DNA of 64,000 bases from contig CBFIFP010000009.1 in NCBI GenBank assembly GCA_965661945.1, positions 1-64,000 on the forward strand, written 5' to 3'. The stretch is from JAJRPT01 sp965661945 (GTDB lineage Bacteria; Bacteroidota; Ignavibacteria; Kapaibacteriales; UBA2268). The position numbers and the translations under genes are program-made. The notes under the pieces were generated by a model that was not told the origin of the DNA, made no database searches, and saw only the letters and a list, made by a program, of their open reading frames with translations. Positions 27,053 to 36,313 of this stretch are shown here, one piece after another (within the stretch, counting starts at the first letter, position 1; every line of letters begins with the position of its first letter).

Positions 27053-28072
27053 ATGAAAAATATTGTTTTTATTATAATAATTTTAATTCTTAGCTCTTGC
27101 ATATTAGAAGAGAGCCCAGTAACACCTTTAGATAGAGGTGATTTAGTTTCTGGTTATATGGAAAACTCTGTTTATGACTATTCTGGTTATTTTAGTTTGT
27201 CAGAGAATAGGTTTGTATCTTATATTGAAAAGGGCTCTTGGGATATTGCTTTTGATTGTAATGGTAATTTTATCAAGCTTAATGGAGAACGACCTGTAAA
27301 AGCTAGTTTTGTAAAAAGTAAAGATTATGACTTTTTGGATGAAAAATATTTACCAGATAGCTTGTATATAGATAATGCAGATGGAGACCTAACTAAATCT
27401 GTGATGAGTACTTGGTGGATAGATGATACTGGTATGGAAGTACAAACGAGTGATGTACTATTTATTAATAGGGGCAGAGACCAAAGAAGAAGACCATTAG
27501 GGATATTTAAGTTTCAAGTAATAGAATGGGACGAGGAATCTTTTACTGTAAAATTTGGAAGAGCTAATAGCAGTGAATCAATTACAAAAAAAATATTTAA
27601 AAACTCGTTATATAATTTTGTTTATCTAAATTTTGATAAACCAGATGATGATTTGATTATTGAGCCGGGTAAAGATGAATGGGATTTGGTTTTTGCAGAA
27701 AATTCGGAATATGTACCTTTAAATGCTATTGGTCAGAGCGAAGAAACTGATGCTATACCTTATCAAGTAAGAGGTGTTTATTTGAATAATAATGAAGTTG
27801 AAGCGATTGAATTTTTAAATGAAAACTCTAAATCATTTGAGGAGATTAATCGAGATGATGTTATTGGTATTGAACTTTCAAATAAAAAAAATGTGATTGG
27901 TTACGATTGGAAGAGCTTTTCTTTGCAGGGTGAGGTTTACGCTGTAAACCCAAATAGAATTTATATCATAAAAGATGTTAACGGACTTTTATATAAATTT
28001 AGATTTATAAGTTTTTTTAGTAAAACTGATGGTATAAGAGGTTTTACTTCATTTGAATATCAACAACTTTAA
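27053..28072 (+). CDS. HmuY-like haem-binding lipoprotein (tentative)
   Basis: A 339-residue lipoprotein with lipobox Cys16 (LILSSC). Features resembling HmuY-family proteins are GSWDIAFDCNGNFIKLNG near residues 63-80, a later DEWDLVFAENSEY and PYQVRGVYLNNNEVEAI (about 236-252), and a C-terminus ending in DGIRGFTSFEYQQL. HmuY proteins capture haem at the cell surface. The next gene, 8 bp downstream, is a metal/haem-type ABC binding protein, which supports the call. The haem-ligating residues cannot be identified with certainty. Confidence 0.6.
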   Translation: MKNIVFIIIILILSSCILEESPVTPLDRGDLVSGYMENSVYDYSGYFSLSENRFVSYIEKGSWDIAFDCNGNFIKLNGERPVKASFVKSKDYDFLDEKYLPDSLYIDNADGDLTKSVMSTWWIDDTGMEVQTSDVLFINRGRDQRRRPLGIFKFQVIEWDEESFTVKFGRANSSESITKKIFKNSLYNFVYLNFDKPDDDLIIEPGKDEWDLVFAENSEYVPLNAIGQSEETDAIPYQVRGVYLNNNEVEAIEFLNENSKSFEEINRDDVIGIELSNKKNVIGYDWKSFSLQGEVYAVNPNRIYIIKDVNGLLYKFRFISFFSKTDGIRGFTSFEYQQL

Positions 28073-28080
28073 GGAAAAAA

Positions 28081-28911
28081 ATGTTTTATAAATATTTACT
28101 TTTATTTTTGGTGATTTTTTTAATTAATGCTGATTTAATTGCAAAGAGAACTATTACTATTGGGTTAACATCAACTGAAATTGCTGTCAAATTTTTGAGT
28201 GATAATAATTTAATTGCTTGTGATAAATGGAGCAAAGGAGTTGAGGGGGCTCTCGGAGCGGTTGATTTGGGTGGTATTTATAATTTAGATTATAAACTTA
28301 TCAAAGAGCTTAATCCTGATATTATAATTGTTGATTATGAGTTTTCCTTATTTGGAAATAAAGAAAAACTTCAAGAATTAGGTTTCAAATTGGAAATATT
28401 ATCAAATGTTTATACTAAGGAACAAACAATTAAGAATATTGAAAGAATTGCTAAATTAGTGGGAAAGCCTAATTCACATAGTGATGTTGTTATAGATTTT
28501 AAAACAAAATATACTAGTTTTGAGTTAGTCAAAAGTATGAATATTTTAAAAAAATCTACAGTATATTTAGATATGGACCCTGATGGTGATGTAATAATAG
28601 CAGGAAGCGGAACAACTCCATACGAATTATTAAAAATTGCTGGGAATAAAGTAAAGTTAGATTACACTGGGTGGAATAAAATTTCTAAAGATGAAATTGA
28701 AAAATTACAAGTGGAATTTATAATAATACCTTATATGTTTATTGAAAAATTGGGTGGGAATTCTAATGCTATAGAGTTTTTTAAAAATACTAAATCAGGA
28801 AAAGAAGACAAAATTATAGTTTTAGAGGATTGGAAATTGAAAAACTATGGAATATATTCTGCGGATATTTTATTGGAATTAGTAGGAACGCTAAATGATA
28901 AAAACTTTTAA
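28081..28911 (+). CDS. Periplasmic haem/cobalamin-type ABC substrate-binding protein (HmuT/BtuF-like)
   Basis: A 276-residue exported protein of the helical-backbone metal receptor family: signal peptide (about 1-22), lobe 1 with RTITIGLTSTEIAVKFL, LGGIYNLDYKLIKELNPDII and VDYEFSLFGNKEKLQELG, a linking helix, and lobe 2 with VYLDMDPDGDVIIAGSGTTPYELLKIAG. This fold delivers haem, siderophore or cobalamin to an ABC importer. Pairing with a HmuY-like gene 8 bp upstream favours haem. AAGGAAAA precedes the ATG. No permease or ATPase gene follows, so the rest of the importer must be elsewhere. Confidence 0.8.
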   Translation: MFYKYLLLFLVIFLINADLIAKRTITIGLTSTEIAVKFLSDNNLIACDKWSKGVEGALGAVDLGGIYNLDYKLIKELNPDIIIVDYEFSLFGNKEKLQELGFKLEILSNVYTKEQTIKNIERIAKLVGKPNSHSDVVIDFKTKYTSFELVKSMNILKKSTVYLDMDPDGDVIIAGSGTTPYELLKIAGNKVKLDYTGWNKISKDEIEKLQVEFIIIPYMFIEKLGGNSNAIEFFKNTKSGKEDKIIVLEDWKLKNYGIYSADILLELVGTLNDKNF

Positions 28912-29111
28912 ATCTTTTACTTAATTTATATGGAATCAAGAGATAGTTTAAACATCATTTTATGATTTAATTTTAGGGATATTGATTTTAAGTATAATTT
29001 TATTTCATCTAATGCATATAATTTAACAAAAGAATACTAAAATTCGTATTGAGAATTATTGTATGTAAAGTTAAAGACGAGTTTATATTACATAAATTAA
29101 TCATATTTTCT

Positions 29112-29119
29112 TAATTTTG
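29112..29119 (+). promoter_or_regulatory. Candidate -7 element of the glycosyltransferase gene
   Basis: TAATTTTG, 44 bp before the GTG start at 29164. No good -33 element. Confidence 0.45.
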
Positions 29120-29163
29120 TAAGTTTAGATACTCTAATTTGAATTAAGTGGAAAGCCAAATAA

Positions 29164-30603
29164 GTGGAAAGTATAGTTTTAGATAAAAAAATTAGTAAAG
29201 CAAAGAACATAGATAAATTTAGAAATCGTTCTTTTCCAATTATTTTGCAGATGTCTTCTGATACTATCTCTGTTACACTTTCTTTTCTTCTTCAATATTT
29301 CTTTGTATTTTCCTCAGGTATAATTAGCAACTACGGAGTACCAAACTATGGTATTTTTGCACTTGGATTACTTTTTATAAATTTGTACTGGTTTATACTT
29401 TTTTATTTTTCAGGACTATATAAAAACTGGTACGAACGCTCTCCTTTTGAGGAATTTTTTACGATAATAAAGACAACTTTTGTTGGTGTTTTAATAATTT
29501 ATCTTTTTGTTATAACTGATACTCAAAAAACACCTAGACTTACTTTTTTGTTTTATTTTTTTACTATAACTTTTATAACTATTTTACTTAGACTTGCGGT
29601 TAGAAAAATACAGAAGAAACTAAGGTCAAAAGGTATTATAAAAATGTCTGCTATAGTGATTGGAACGGAAGAGAAAATTAACCACATAACAAAAGATACA
29701 ATTAAATCTCCGGGCTGGGGTATTAGTTGTTTGGGAGGTATCTTAAGTAGGGTTGAGTATTCAAATTCAAATAATATAATTGGTAATATCTCTGAGTTAG
29801 AAAATATAATTCATGAGTATAACCCTGAGGTAATTATAATGGCAGATTCTGAAATGAGCCATAAAAATATGTTTGAAATTGTAAATTTATGTTCAGATAA
29901 GAATATTAGATGTAAAATAGAACCAGACCTTTACTCTGTTTTTACAGGGCAGACTAAAACGCATAATATCTATGGAATTCCATTTATAGAAATTAGTCCT
30001 CAATTGATGAAAAATTGGGAGCAAACAACTAAACGAATATTTGATATTATTTTTTCTGTTTTAGTTTTATTAATTGGGCTTCCTTTTTGGATTTTACTTG
30101 CATTGGCAATTAGATTAGAATCAAAGGGTAATATTTTTTATACTCAGAATAGAGTTGGGAAAGATGGTAAACTCTTTAGAATGATTAAGTTTAGATCAAT
30201 GGTAGAAAATGCAGATAAAATAGGTGCTGGCTGGACTGAAGTGAATGATAAAAGAGTAACAAAATTTGGGAAGTTATTAAGAAAAACCCATTTTGATGAA
30301 ATACCACAGTTTTTGAATGTTTTAAAAGGTGATATGTCTATTGTTGGACCTAGACCCGAGCAGCCGCATTTGGTTGAAGAGTTTTCAAAAACATACCCAT
30401 TTTATAAAAGAAGATTAAAAGTTCGACCAGGCATAACTGGTTGGTGGCAGGTAAAATATACACCTTATACCTTTGATATTAAAGAAATTGAAGGAAGATT
30501 AAAAGATGATTTTTATTATATTGAGAATATGTCAATAAAGTTTGATATTGAAATTGTTGTAAGAACTGTTTGGTGCGTGATTAAGGGTCATGGTCAAGCA
30601 TAA
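29164..30603 (+). CDS. Exopolysaccharide polyprenyl glycosylphosphotransferase (WcaJ/EpsE-like)
   Basis: Transfers the first sugar phosphate to undecaprenyl phosphate at the inner membrane, starting a repeat unit of exopolysaccharide or O-antigen. The 479-residue protein has about four N-terminal membrane helices (34-155), a CoA-binding-like nucleotide-binding domain (about 160-275), a re-entrant helix (about 293-315) and the catalytic domain with KRIFDIIFS, FYTQNRVGKDGKLFRMIKFR, DEIPQFLNVLKGDMSIVGPR and VRPGITGWWQ. GTG is the start; GGAAAG (29150-29155) sits 8 nt upstream, within a direct 10-bp repeat. Export genes for such a polymer lie 30 kb away at 59-62 kb. The DUF1015 gene follows after 23 bp. 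Confidence 0.93.
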   Translation: MESIVLDKKISKAKNIDKFRNRSFPIILQMSSDTISVTLSFLLQYFFVFSSGIISNYGVPNYGIFALGLLFINLYWFILFYFSGLYKNWYERSPFEEFFTIIKTTFVGVLIIYLFVITDTQKTPRLTFLFYFFTITFITILLRLAVRKIQKKLRSKGIIKMSAIVIGTEEKINHITKDTIKSPGWGISCLGGILSRVEYSNSNNIIGNISELENIIHEYNPEVIIMADSEMSHKNMFEIVNLCSDKNIRCKIEPDLYSVFTGQTKTHNIYGIPFIEISPQLMKNWEQTTKRIFDIIFSVLVLLIGLPFWILLALAIRLESKGNIFYTQNRVGKDGKLFRMIKFRSMVENADKIGAGWTEVNDKRVTKFGKLLRKTHFDEIPQFLNVLKGDMSIVGPRPEQPHLVEEFSKTYPFYKRRLKVRPGITGWWQVKYTPYTFDIKEIEGRLKDDFYYIENMSIKFDIEIVVRTVWCVIKGHGQA

Positions 30604-30626
30604 AAATTTAAAAGGAGAAATTATTA

Positions 30627-31868
30627 ATGCCTATATTCAAACCATTTAAAGCATTTAGACCAAAAGCAGAATTAGCAAAACAAATTGCTGCTTATCCTTA
30701 TGATGTTATAAATTCTGAAGAAGCAAGAGAGCTTGTGAAGGATAACCCACTTTCATTTTTAAGAGTAGGAAAGCCAGAGGTTGATTTACCAATAGATATT
30801 GATTTATATGATGAAAAAGTTTATCAAAAAGCTAAAGAGAATTTAGAGAATTTGATTAAAGATGGAAATTTAGTTGAGGATAGTTCAAATAGTTTTTATG
30901 TTTATGCTCAAACTATGAATGGTAGAACTCAATATGGATTAGTTGGTTGCGCTAATGTATGGGATTACTGGAATGATAAGATTAAAAAGCATGAATTTAC
31001 AAGGAAGAAAAAGGAAGAAGACAGATGTGAACATGTTAGAATAACGAATGCTCATACTGGACCAATATTCTTAACTTATAAAGATAATGCTACAGTTAAT
31101 GAAATTGTTAAAAAGACTATTACTAATAAGCCGGATAATGACCACGTAGCTGATGACGGCATAAGACATACATCATGGTTAATATCGGATGAAAAAGATA
31201 TTAAGGTGGTGGAAGATGAGTTATCAAAAGTGGATGCTTTTTATGTAGCAGATGGGCACCATCGCTCTGCGGCAGCATCAATTGTGGGGAAAGAAAGGGC
31301 GGAAGCAAATCCAAATCATACTGGCAATGAGGAATATAATTATTTCTTGGCTGTGCTGTTTCCGGCATCTGAATTATATATAATGGATTACAATAGATTA
31401 GTTAAAGACTTGAATGGTAATAATGAAGAGCAGTTTTTTGCTAAACTTCGTAAAAACTTTACGGTTCAAAAAGTTGCAGATAAATTTTCTCCAAAACGAA
31501 AAGGTGTTTACGGACTTTATATGAGTAAGCAATGGTATGTAATTACTGTTGATTCTGTTTTTATAAATGTAAAAGATCCTGTAGAATCTCTTGATGTTGC
31601 AATACTGCAGAAAATTGTATTGGATGATATTCTTGGAATTGAAGACCCAAGGACTGATGACAGGATTGATTTTGTGGGAGGAATTAGGGGATTGGAAGAA
31701 CTTGAAAGAAGAGTTGATTCAGGAGAAATGAAACTTGCAATTTCTATGTTCCCAACTTCAATTGAAGAACTGATGAATATAGCAGACGCAGGAAAAGTTA
31801 TGCCACCAAAATCTACTTGGTTTGAGCCAAAATTACGAGATGGCTTGTTTACTCATTTCTTAGATTAA
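30627..31868 (+). CDS. DUF1015 family protein
   Basis: A 413-residue protein with the hallmarks of DUF1015 (COG4198): N-terminal FKPFKAFRPKAELAKQIAAYPYDVI, the conserved VADGHHRSAAA near residues 205-215, and C-terminal MFPTSIEELMNIADAGKVMPPKSTWFEPKLRDGL. Full length. The biochemical role of the family is not established; a GHHR motif and association with serine/PLP metabolism genes elsewhere hint at an enzyme. AAGGAG gives a strong ribosome site, 23 bp after the glycosyltransferase gene. Confidence 0.92.
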   Translation: MPIFKPFKAFRPKAELAKQIAAYPYDVINSEEARELVKDNPLSFLRVGKPEVDLPIDIDLYDEKVYQKAKENLENLIKDGNLVEDSSNSFYVYAQTMNGRTQYGLVGCANVWDYWNDKIKKHEFTRKKKEEDRCEHVRITNAHTGPIFLTYKDNATVNEIVKKTITNKPDNDHVADDGIRHTSWLISDEKDIKVVEDELSKVDAFYVADGHHRSAAASIVGKERAEANPNHTGNEEYNYFLAVLFPASELYIMDYNRLVKDLNGNNEEQFFAKLRKNFTVQKVADKFSPKRKGVYGLYMSKQWYVITVDSVFINVKDPVESLDVAILQKIVLDDILGIEDPRTDDRIDFVGGIRGLEELERRVDSGEMKLAISMFPTSIEELMNIADAGKVMPPKSTWFEPKLRDGLFTHFLD

Positions 31869-31884
31869 TAAAATATTTTTTATA

Positions 31885-31910
31885 CAACAAGGGGTTGAAA
31901 CCCCTTGTTG
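31885..31910 (-). repeat. Dispersed palindrome B, copy 2
   Basis: CAACAAGGGGTT, GA, AACCCCTTGTTG: a perfect 12-bp stem with a 2-nt loop, 16 bp after the DUF1015 stop codon. It may also act as a transcript end or stabiliser, but no T run follows. Confidence 0.7.
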
Positions 31911-31946
31911 ATATATAAGATTATAATTATTTGATTAAATTTTGGC

Positions 31947-31965
31947 TTGTGAAATTAATTCACAA
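31947..31965. repeat. Short palindrome between repeat elements B and A
   Basis: TTGTGAA, ATTAA, TTCACAA: a perfect 7-bp inverted repeat between the two larger palindromes, making three hairpins in a row in a 189-bp spacer. Confidence 0.5.
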
Positions 31966-31972
31966 ATAACTC

Positions 31973-31992
31973 AGACACGATAAATCGTGTCT
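31973..31992 (-). repeat. Dispersed palindrome A, copy 2
   Basis: AGACACGAT, AA, ATCGTGTCT, followed by CTACA: inverted copy of 15896-15915 with its TGTA flank. Element order B then A here is the mirror of A then B at 15.9 kb. Confidence 0.75.
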
Positions 31993-32057
31993 CTACAATT
32001 TGGTCTATATATAACATTTTGTATTTTTTCTTTCAAAGAAATATTTAAAAAACATTA

Positions 32058-34451
32058 ATGCCAGAAACTCAAAAAAATACTTGCTATCATTGTGGAGATA
32101 TTTGCACTACAGATGACATAAAAATTGATGATAAATATTTTTGCTGTTCGGGCTGTAAAACTGTTTTTGAAATATTGAATCAAAGCGGTTTAGATAATTA
32201 TTATCATCTTGAAATGGAGGCAGATAAACGCAAAAGAAGTATTGATGCCGCTAATAAATATGAGTTTTTAGATGATGATGATATTGAAGAAAAAATACTT
32301 GACTTTAAGATTGGAAATAAATCTCAATTAATAGTCGATTTGCCTGATATTCATTGCTCTGCTTGCCTTTATTTACTTGAAAATATATACAAAATTAATT
32401 CTGCAATATTAGAATCTAAAGTGAATTTCATTCGCAAAGAGGCAACAATTCTTTTTGATAATGATGCCTTAACTTTAAGAAAACTTGCTGAAATCCTTCA
32501 TTCTATTGGTTACCCTCCTAAGTTTAATTTATCTTCTGTAGAGGGTAAAAAAGAAAATACAAATAGGACTTTATATTTCAAACTTGCAGCAGCTGGCTTT
32601 GCTTTTGGGAATGTTATGCTTTTTGCTTTTCCTGATTATCTTTCGGGTGGAACACTTGATGAAGAAACTAAGGGGTTTTTGTCTTATATATCATTAATAT
32701 TATCACCAATAGTACTTTATGCTGGATTTGACTATTTTCGTTCTGCATGGGCGGGGCTTAGAGTTAAACACATTAACATTGATGTTCCAATTTCAATTGG
32801 GATTATAGTATTATTTCTGCGTTCAGCTTTTGAGATATTTACTGATACAGGGGCTGGATATATCGACTCACTTACTGGATTGATTTTCTTTTTACTAATA
32901 GGAAAAGTGTTTCAAAAAAAGACTTATGATAGATTATCATTTGAAAATGATTATTCGGATTATTTTCCACTTTCTGTTACCAAAAAAGGTAAAAATGGTG
33001 ATAAGGATAAAGTAATTGCACTAACAAAACTTAAAGCTGGCGATAGAATAGTTTTAAAAAATGGTGATATTATACCTAATAATTCAATTTTATTTTCTGA
33101 TAAGTGTTTTATTGATTACTCTTATGTTAGTGGTGAATCTAAAATGCTTGAGGCGGTTAAAAGCGATAAGCTATATGCCGGAGGTAAAATAGTTGGTACT
33201 ATGGTAGAAATTGACGTGTTAAGTGATTTTGATAAAGACCATTTAAATAAGATTTGGCTAGGTGATGACAAAGGAAATAAAAATAACAATTTAAGCCAGT
33301 TATCAAATAATGTTGCTAAGTATTTTACTTTTATTGTTCTAACTATAGCAATAACATCGTTTATTTATTGGTATAATGTTGATTCTTCGATTTCTTGGGA
33401 TACACTAACTGCAGTATTGATAATTACTTGTCCTTGCGCTCTTGCTATGACAATTCCGTTCACTTATGGGACTTCATTTAGATTACTTTCTAAATATGGT
33501 TTATTTATAAAAGAGCCAAATATAATAGAAACAATAAGTAGAACTAAGAAAATAGTTTTTGATAAAACTGGAACTTTAACTGATACTAATGATTCAGAAA
33601 TAGTATATAATGGTAAGGAAATTCCATTAGAGTGTTTATCTTTAATTAAATCCGGAGTTGAAAACTCAAACCACCCCCTTTCAAAGATGCTTTTCAAGCA
33701 TTTAAATATAGAAAAACTCGAACTTAACTATTTTGTGGAGTTACCTGGTTTAGGAATTATAATTAATAATGAAAGGTATAATATAAGAATTGGAAATAAA
33801 AATTGGTTAGAATATAAAGAATTAGAAAAAATAAATGAAAGTACTGTTGCTATTGAAATAGACGGCGAATTATATGGATATTATATTTTCAAACAAAAAT
33901 ATCGAAATGGCATTTTTGAAATGATGAATGAATTATTAATAAAACATAAACTGTATATTATTTCAGGTGATAATGACTCAGAAAAAGAGTATTTGCATGA
34001 AAAAATATCAGATGGTATGGATATGAATTTTAATATGCTCCCTAATGAGAAGTATGAATTTATAAATAGTATTAAAGATAATAAGAGCACAACGTTGATG
34101 ATTGGAGATGGTTTAAATGATGCAGGAGCACTCAAGAATGCTGATGTTGGTGTTTCTGTATCTAACGATTCATCTTCATTTACTCCTGGTTCTGATGCTA
34201 TAATTTTGGGAAGCAAGTTAGAGTATTTAAATTATTTTTTAAATTTCATTAAATCAACGAGATATATAGTAATTATTGCATTTATATTTTCATTTTTATA
34301 TAATATAATTGGCTTATCATATGCTGTAACTGGTAACTTGTCTCCGATAGTTGCAGCAATACTAATGCCACTTAGTTCGATAACAATTATAATTTATACT
34401 ACACTTTCTTCAATTTTTATTTCCAAATTAAAATTAAAATCAGTAATTTAG
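32058..34451 (+). CDS. Copper-type heavy-metal P-type ATPase (CcoI/FixI-like)
   Basis: An inner-membrane Cu+ exporter; CcoI-type members supply copper for cbb3 cytochrome oxidase. The 797-residue protein begins with an extra cysteine-rich module (CYHCGDIC, CCSGCKTVF; residues 9-36) typical of the CcoI branch, then a metal-binding domain with CSAC (DIHCSACLYLLEN). The core has the translocation motif CPC in TCPCALAM (about 457), phosphorylation site DKTGTLTD (about 501) and hinge GDGLNDAGALKNADVG (about 680). Eight membrane helices are expected. No cbb3 oxidase genes are in the window. It follows a 189-bp spacer filled with palindromic repeats. Confidence 0.94.
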   Translation: MPETQKNTCYHCGDICTTDDIKIDDKYFCCSGCKTVFEILNQSGLDNYYHLEMEADKRKRSIDAANKYEFLDDDDIEEKILDFKIGNKSQLIVDLPDIHCSACLYLLENIYKINSAILESKVNFIRKEATILFDNDALTLRKLAEILHSIGYPPKFNLSSVEGKKENTNRTLYFKLAAAGFAFGNVMLFAFPDYLSGGTLDEETKGFLSYISLILSPIVLYAGFDYFRSAWAGLRVKHINIDVPISIGIIVLFLRSAFEIFTDTGAGYIDSLTGLIFFLLIGKVFQKKTYDRLSFENDYSDYFPLSVTKKGKNGDKDKVIALTKLKAGDRIVLKNGDIIPNNSILFSDKCFIDYSYVSGESKMLEAVKSDKLYAGGKIVGTMVEIDVLSDFDKDHLNKIWLGDDKGNKNNNLSQLSNNVAKYFTFIVLTIAITSFIYWYNVDSSISWDTLTAVLIITCPCALAMTIPFTYGTSFRLLSKYGLFIKEPNIIETISRTKKIVFDKTGTLTDTNDSEIVYNGKEIPLECLSLIKSGVENSNHPLSKMLFKHLNIEKLELNYFVELPGLGIIINNERYNIRIGNKNWLEYKELEKINESTVAIEIDGELYGYYIFKQKYRNGIFEMMNELLIKHKLYIISGDNDSEKEYLHEKISDGMDMNFNMLPNEKYEFINSIKDNKSTTLMIGDGLNDAGALKNADVGVSVSNDSSSFTPGSDAIILGSKLEYLNYFLNFIKSTRYIVIIAFIFSFLYNIIGLSYAVTGNLSPIVAAILMPLSSITIIIYTTLSSIFISKLKLKSVI

Positions 34452-34485
34452 AAAATTAATTTTTAATTTTTTTAAAAGGGTTATT

Positions 34486-35196
34486 ATGAAAAAACTAATT
34501 TTAGTAATATCTTTGCTACTTTTTAGTGGTAGTTATCTGTTTTCACAAAATTTTGGTGGTGTGAGACATCTTAGAACTCAAGGTGTAGTTGGTTTCCAAA
34601 ATGGTGTAGGGCTTGATGTGGAGTATGTTATACCATTTGCAGCAGAAAAATTGGCTATAAGAGCAGGTTATTCACTAATGCCTGTAAATTTTGGTTCTTT
34701 AGAAATAGATGATTTAAAAGGGGAATTAGATTTAGAATCGAATACAATAGATTTTGGATTAAAATATTATTTTTCAGGACGTTCTCACGGAATGTTTCTT
34801 GGTGTTGACGTAGGATTCGACAATAAAAATATAGAATTTAGTGAAGTATTTGGTAAGACAAACTCTTTTAATAGTGTTGGTGGTGGTGAAATTGAAGAAG
34901 AACAAGAAATAATAGATGGAGAAATGGAGTTAAGTACTACAGCTATGATGATAACTCCAAAATTTGGTTGGACTAAAGTAAGTAAAAATGGTTTTACTTG
35001 GTCTTTTGAATTAGGTTATTCTATAATTAATGTTGACCCAGCAACTGCAATCTTTACAGATGAAAGGGATGGGAGTGATGTTAGATATGAATATACATCC
35101 GAAAATGTTTATAATGATTTGTTTAATATGACAGGTCTACCTTATGTAAGGATTGGTTTTGGTTATGGTTTTAAATTGACAAAAACTACTTATTAA
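34486..35196 (+). CDS. Small outer-membrane beta-barrel protein
   Basis: A 236-residue exported protein: signal peptide (about 1-20, SLLLFSGSYLFSQ), then strands such as GVGLDVEYVIPF, LAIRAGYSLMPV, IDFGLKYYFSG, MFLGVDVGFD, FTWSFELGYSII and a C-terminal RIGFGYGFKLTKTTY, fitting an 8-10 stranded outer-membrane barrel. One acidic loop (EIEEEQEIIDGEME, about 131-144) is unusual. No named family. It lies 34 bp after the copper ATPase with AAGGG upstream and has a terminator directly after it, so it is probably the last gene of that transcript. Confidence 0.78.
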   Translation: MKKLILVISLLLFSGSYLFSQNFGGVRHLRTQGVVGFQNGVGLDVEYVIPFAAEKLAIRAGYSLMPVNFGSLEIDDLKGELDLESNTIDFGLKYYFSGRSHGMFLGVDVGFDNKNIEFSEVFGKTNSFNSVGGGEIEEEQEIIDGEMELSTTAMMITPKFGWTKVSKNGFTWSFELGYSIINVDPATAIFTDERDGSDVRYEYTSENVYNDLFNMTGLPYVRIGFGYGFKLTKTTY

Positions 35197-35200
35197 TATC

Positions 35201-35223
35201 AAGGGACTTTTTTTAAGTCCCTT
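35201..35223 (+). terminator. Terminator after the small barrel gene
   Basis: A 9-bp perfect stem AAGGGACTT/AAGTCCCTT with a 5-T loop, followed by seven T, 4 bp after the stop codon. Confidence 0.93.
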
Positions 35224-35243
35224 TTTTTATTTTTTTGCGCACT

Positions 35244-36176
35244 TTATTTTTTAGCATACTTGTTAAATGTAATTTTTAAATTATCATATCCTGCTGACTC
35301 ACTTACTGTATAAAAAGAATTGTTATCTAAACTAAAACAGATTGCCTCTCCTTTTGGCTCCGGGATAATTTCAATGCAATCCGGACTATTTAAAAAAGTA
35401 TATTTTAATGGTTTATTTTTTACTCTTTTCCAATAAAATACTTCTCCATAGTTTCTTATTAATACTTCACTACCATCAAAATTTATATCACCTGCAGTCA
35501 TTTGTCCATAAGGAAGTGAACCTACATGCTCTAACATATTTGGACTTTGATTATACGGATATTCTGCTAACATTACCCGAGAGTTTGCTTCTCTTTTTGT
35601 AACAATATATAAATCGAAATTAGTTGGATCTAAAAATAATGTTTCTGAATCAACAGGTCCGGTTGGATATTTGAACATGATATTTTTATGACTTTCGATT
35701 GTTTCGTCTTTAATTTCTTTTGAGAAATCAATTTTGGGTTCTTCGAGTTCAATAACTCTTACTTGGGTTCTTTTAGCACTATTATCGCCAAAATCGCCAA
35801 TAAATATATATGATTTACCATCATAAGGGCTAACAGCACATGCTATATCTTCCCAATCGGTATTTGAGGTTTTGAGCATTCTTTTTGTTATATATTTTCC
35901 GTTTTCATCTACTAAATAAATACCTGCTTCGCCACCGCTATCATTATGAACCCAATAATAACCAGGATTATTAATACTTGCTGCCATTCCAGATATTTCA
36001 TCTAAAGGTGGATTTTCTACTTCGTTTAGATTTTTCCCTTCATCGAAGATAGAATAGTTTTTACTTTCGCATTTATCTGCAATATTTATTTCAAAAGGGG
36101 TTTCTTTAACTATAGTTTCTTCTTCTGAACATGCAATCAAAAGTAAGATAAATGAAGCATAATAGATTATTTTCAT
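35244..36176 (-). CDS. Beta-propeller lipoprotein of unknown function
   Basis: A 310-residue lipoprotein with lipobox Cys16 (LLIAC). Repeated blade-like pieces are visible: DEISGMAASINNPGYYWVHN, GIYLVDENGKYITKRML, YIFIGDFGDNSAKRT, LFLDPTNFDLYIVTKRE and ICFSLDNNSFYTVSES. The opening ISGMAAS...WVHNDSG resembles propeller proteins annotated as esterase-like or phytase-like, but no catalytic residues can be assigned. It is expressed alone from the minus strand, convergent with the small barrel gene; a 14-bp palindrome lies 79-92 bp upstream of its start. Confidence 0.72.
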   Translation of the reverse strand: MKIIYYASFILLLIACSEEETIVKETPFEINIADKCESKNYSIFDEGKNLNEVENPPLDEISGMAASINNPGYYWVHNDSGGEAGIYLVDENGKYITKRMLKTSNTDWEDIACAVSPYDGKSYIFIGDFGDNSAKRTQVRVIELEEPKIDFSKEIKDETIESHKNIMFKYPTGPVDSETLFLDPTNFDLYIVTKREANSRVMLAEYPYNQSPNMLEHVGSLPYGQMTAGDINFDGSEVLIRNYGEVFYWKRVKNKPLKYTFLNSPDCIEIIPEPKGEAICFSLDNNSFYTVSESAGYDNLKITFNKYAKK

Positions 36177-36254
36177 TATTTTTAAGGTTCTTTATGGTAG
36201 TTGATTTAAATGCACACTAACGTATAATTTGTCATATTATTTTAAAATGTTATA

Positions 36255-36268
36255 TATTAACGTTAATA
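36255..36268. promoter_or_regulatory. Perfect 14-bp palindrome upstream of the propeller lipoprotein
   Basis: TATTAACGTTAATA in the 137-bp spacer between the lipoprotein start (36176) and the end of the M23-like gene (36314). Could be an operator; in A+T-rich DNA a chance palindrome cannot be excluded. Confidence 0.3.
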
Positions 36269-36313
36269 ATTATATATGTTTATCAGTAAATTAAAATATA
36301 TGGTTGATTTTAA

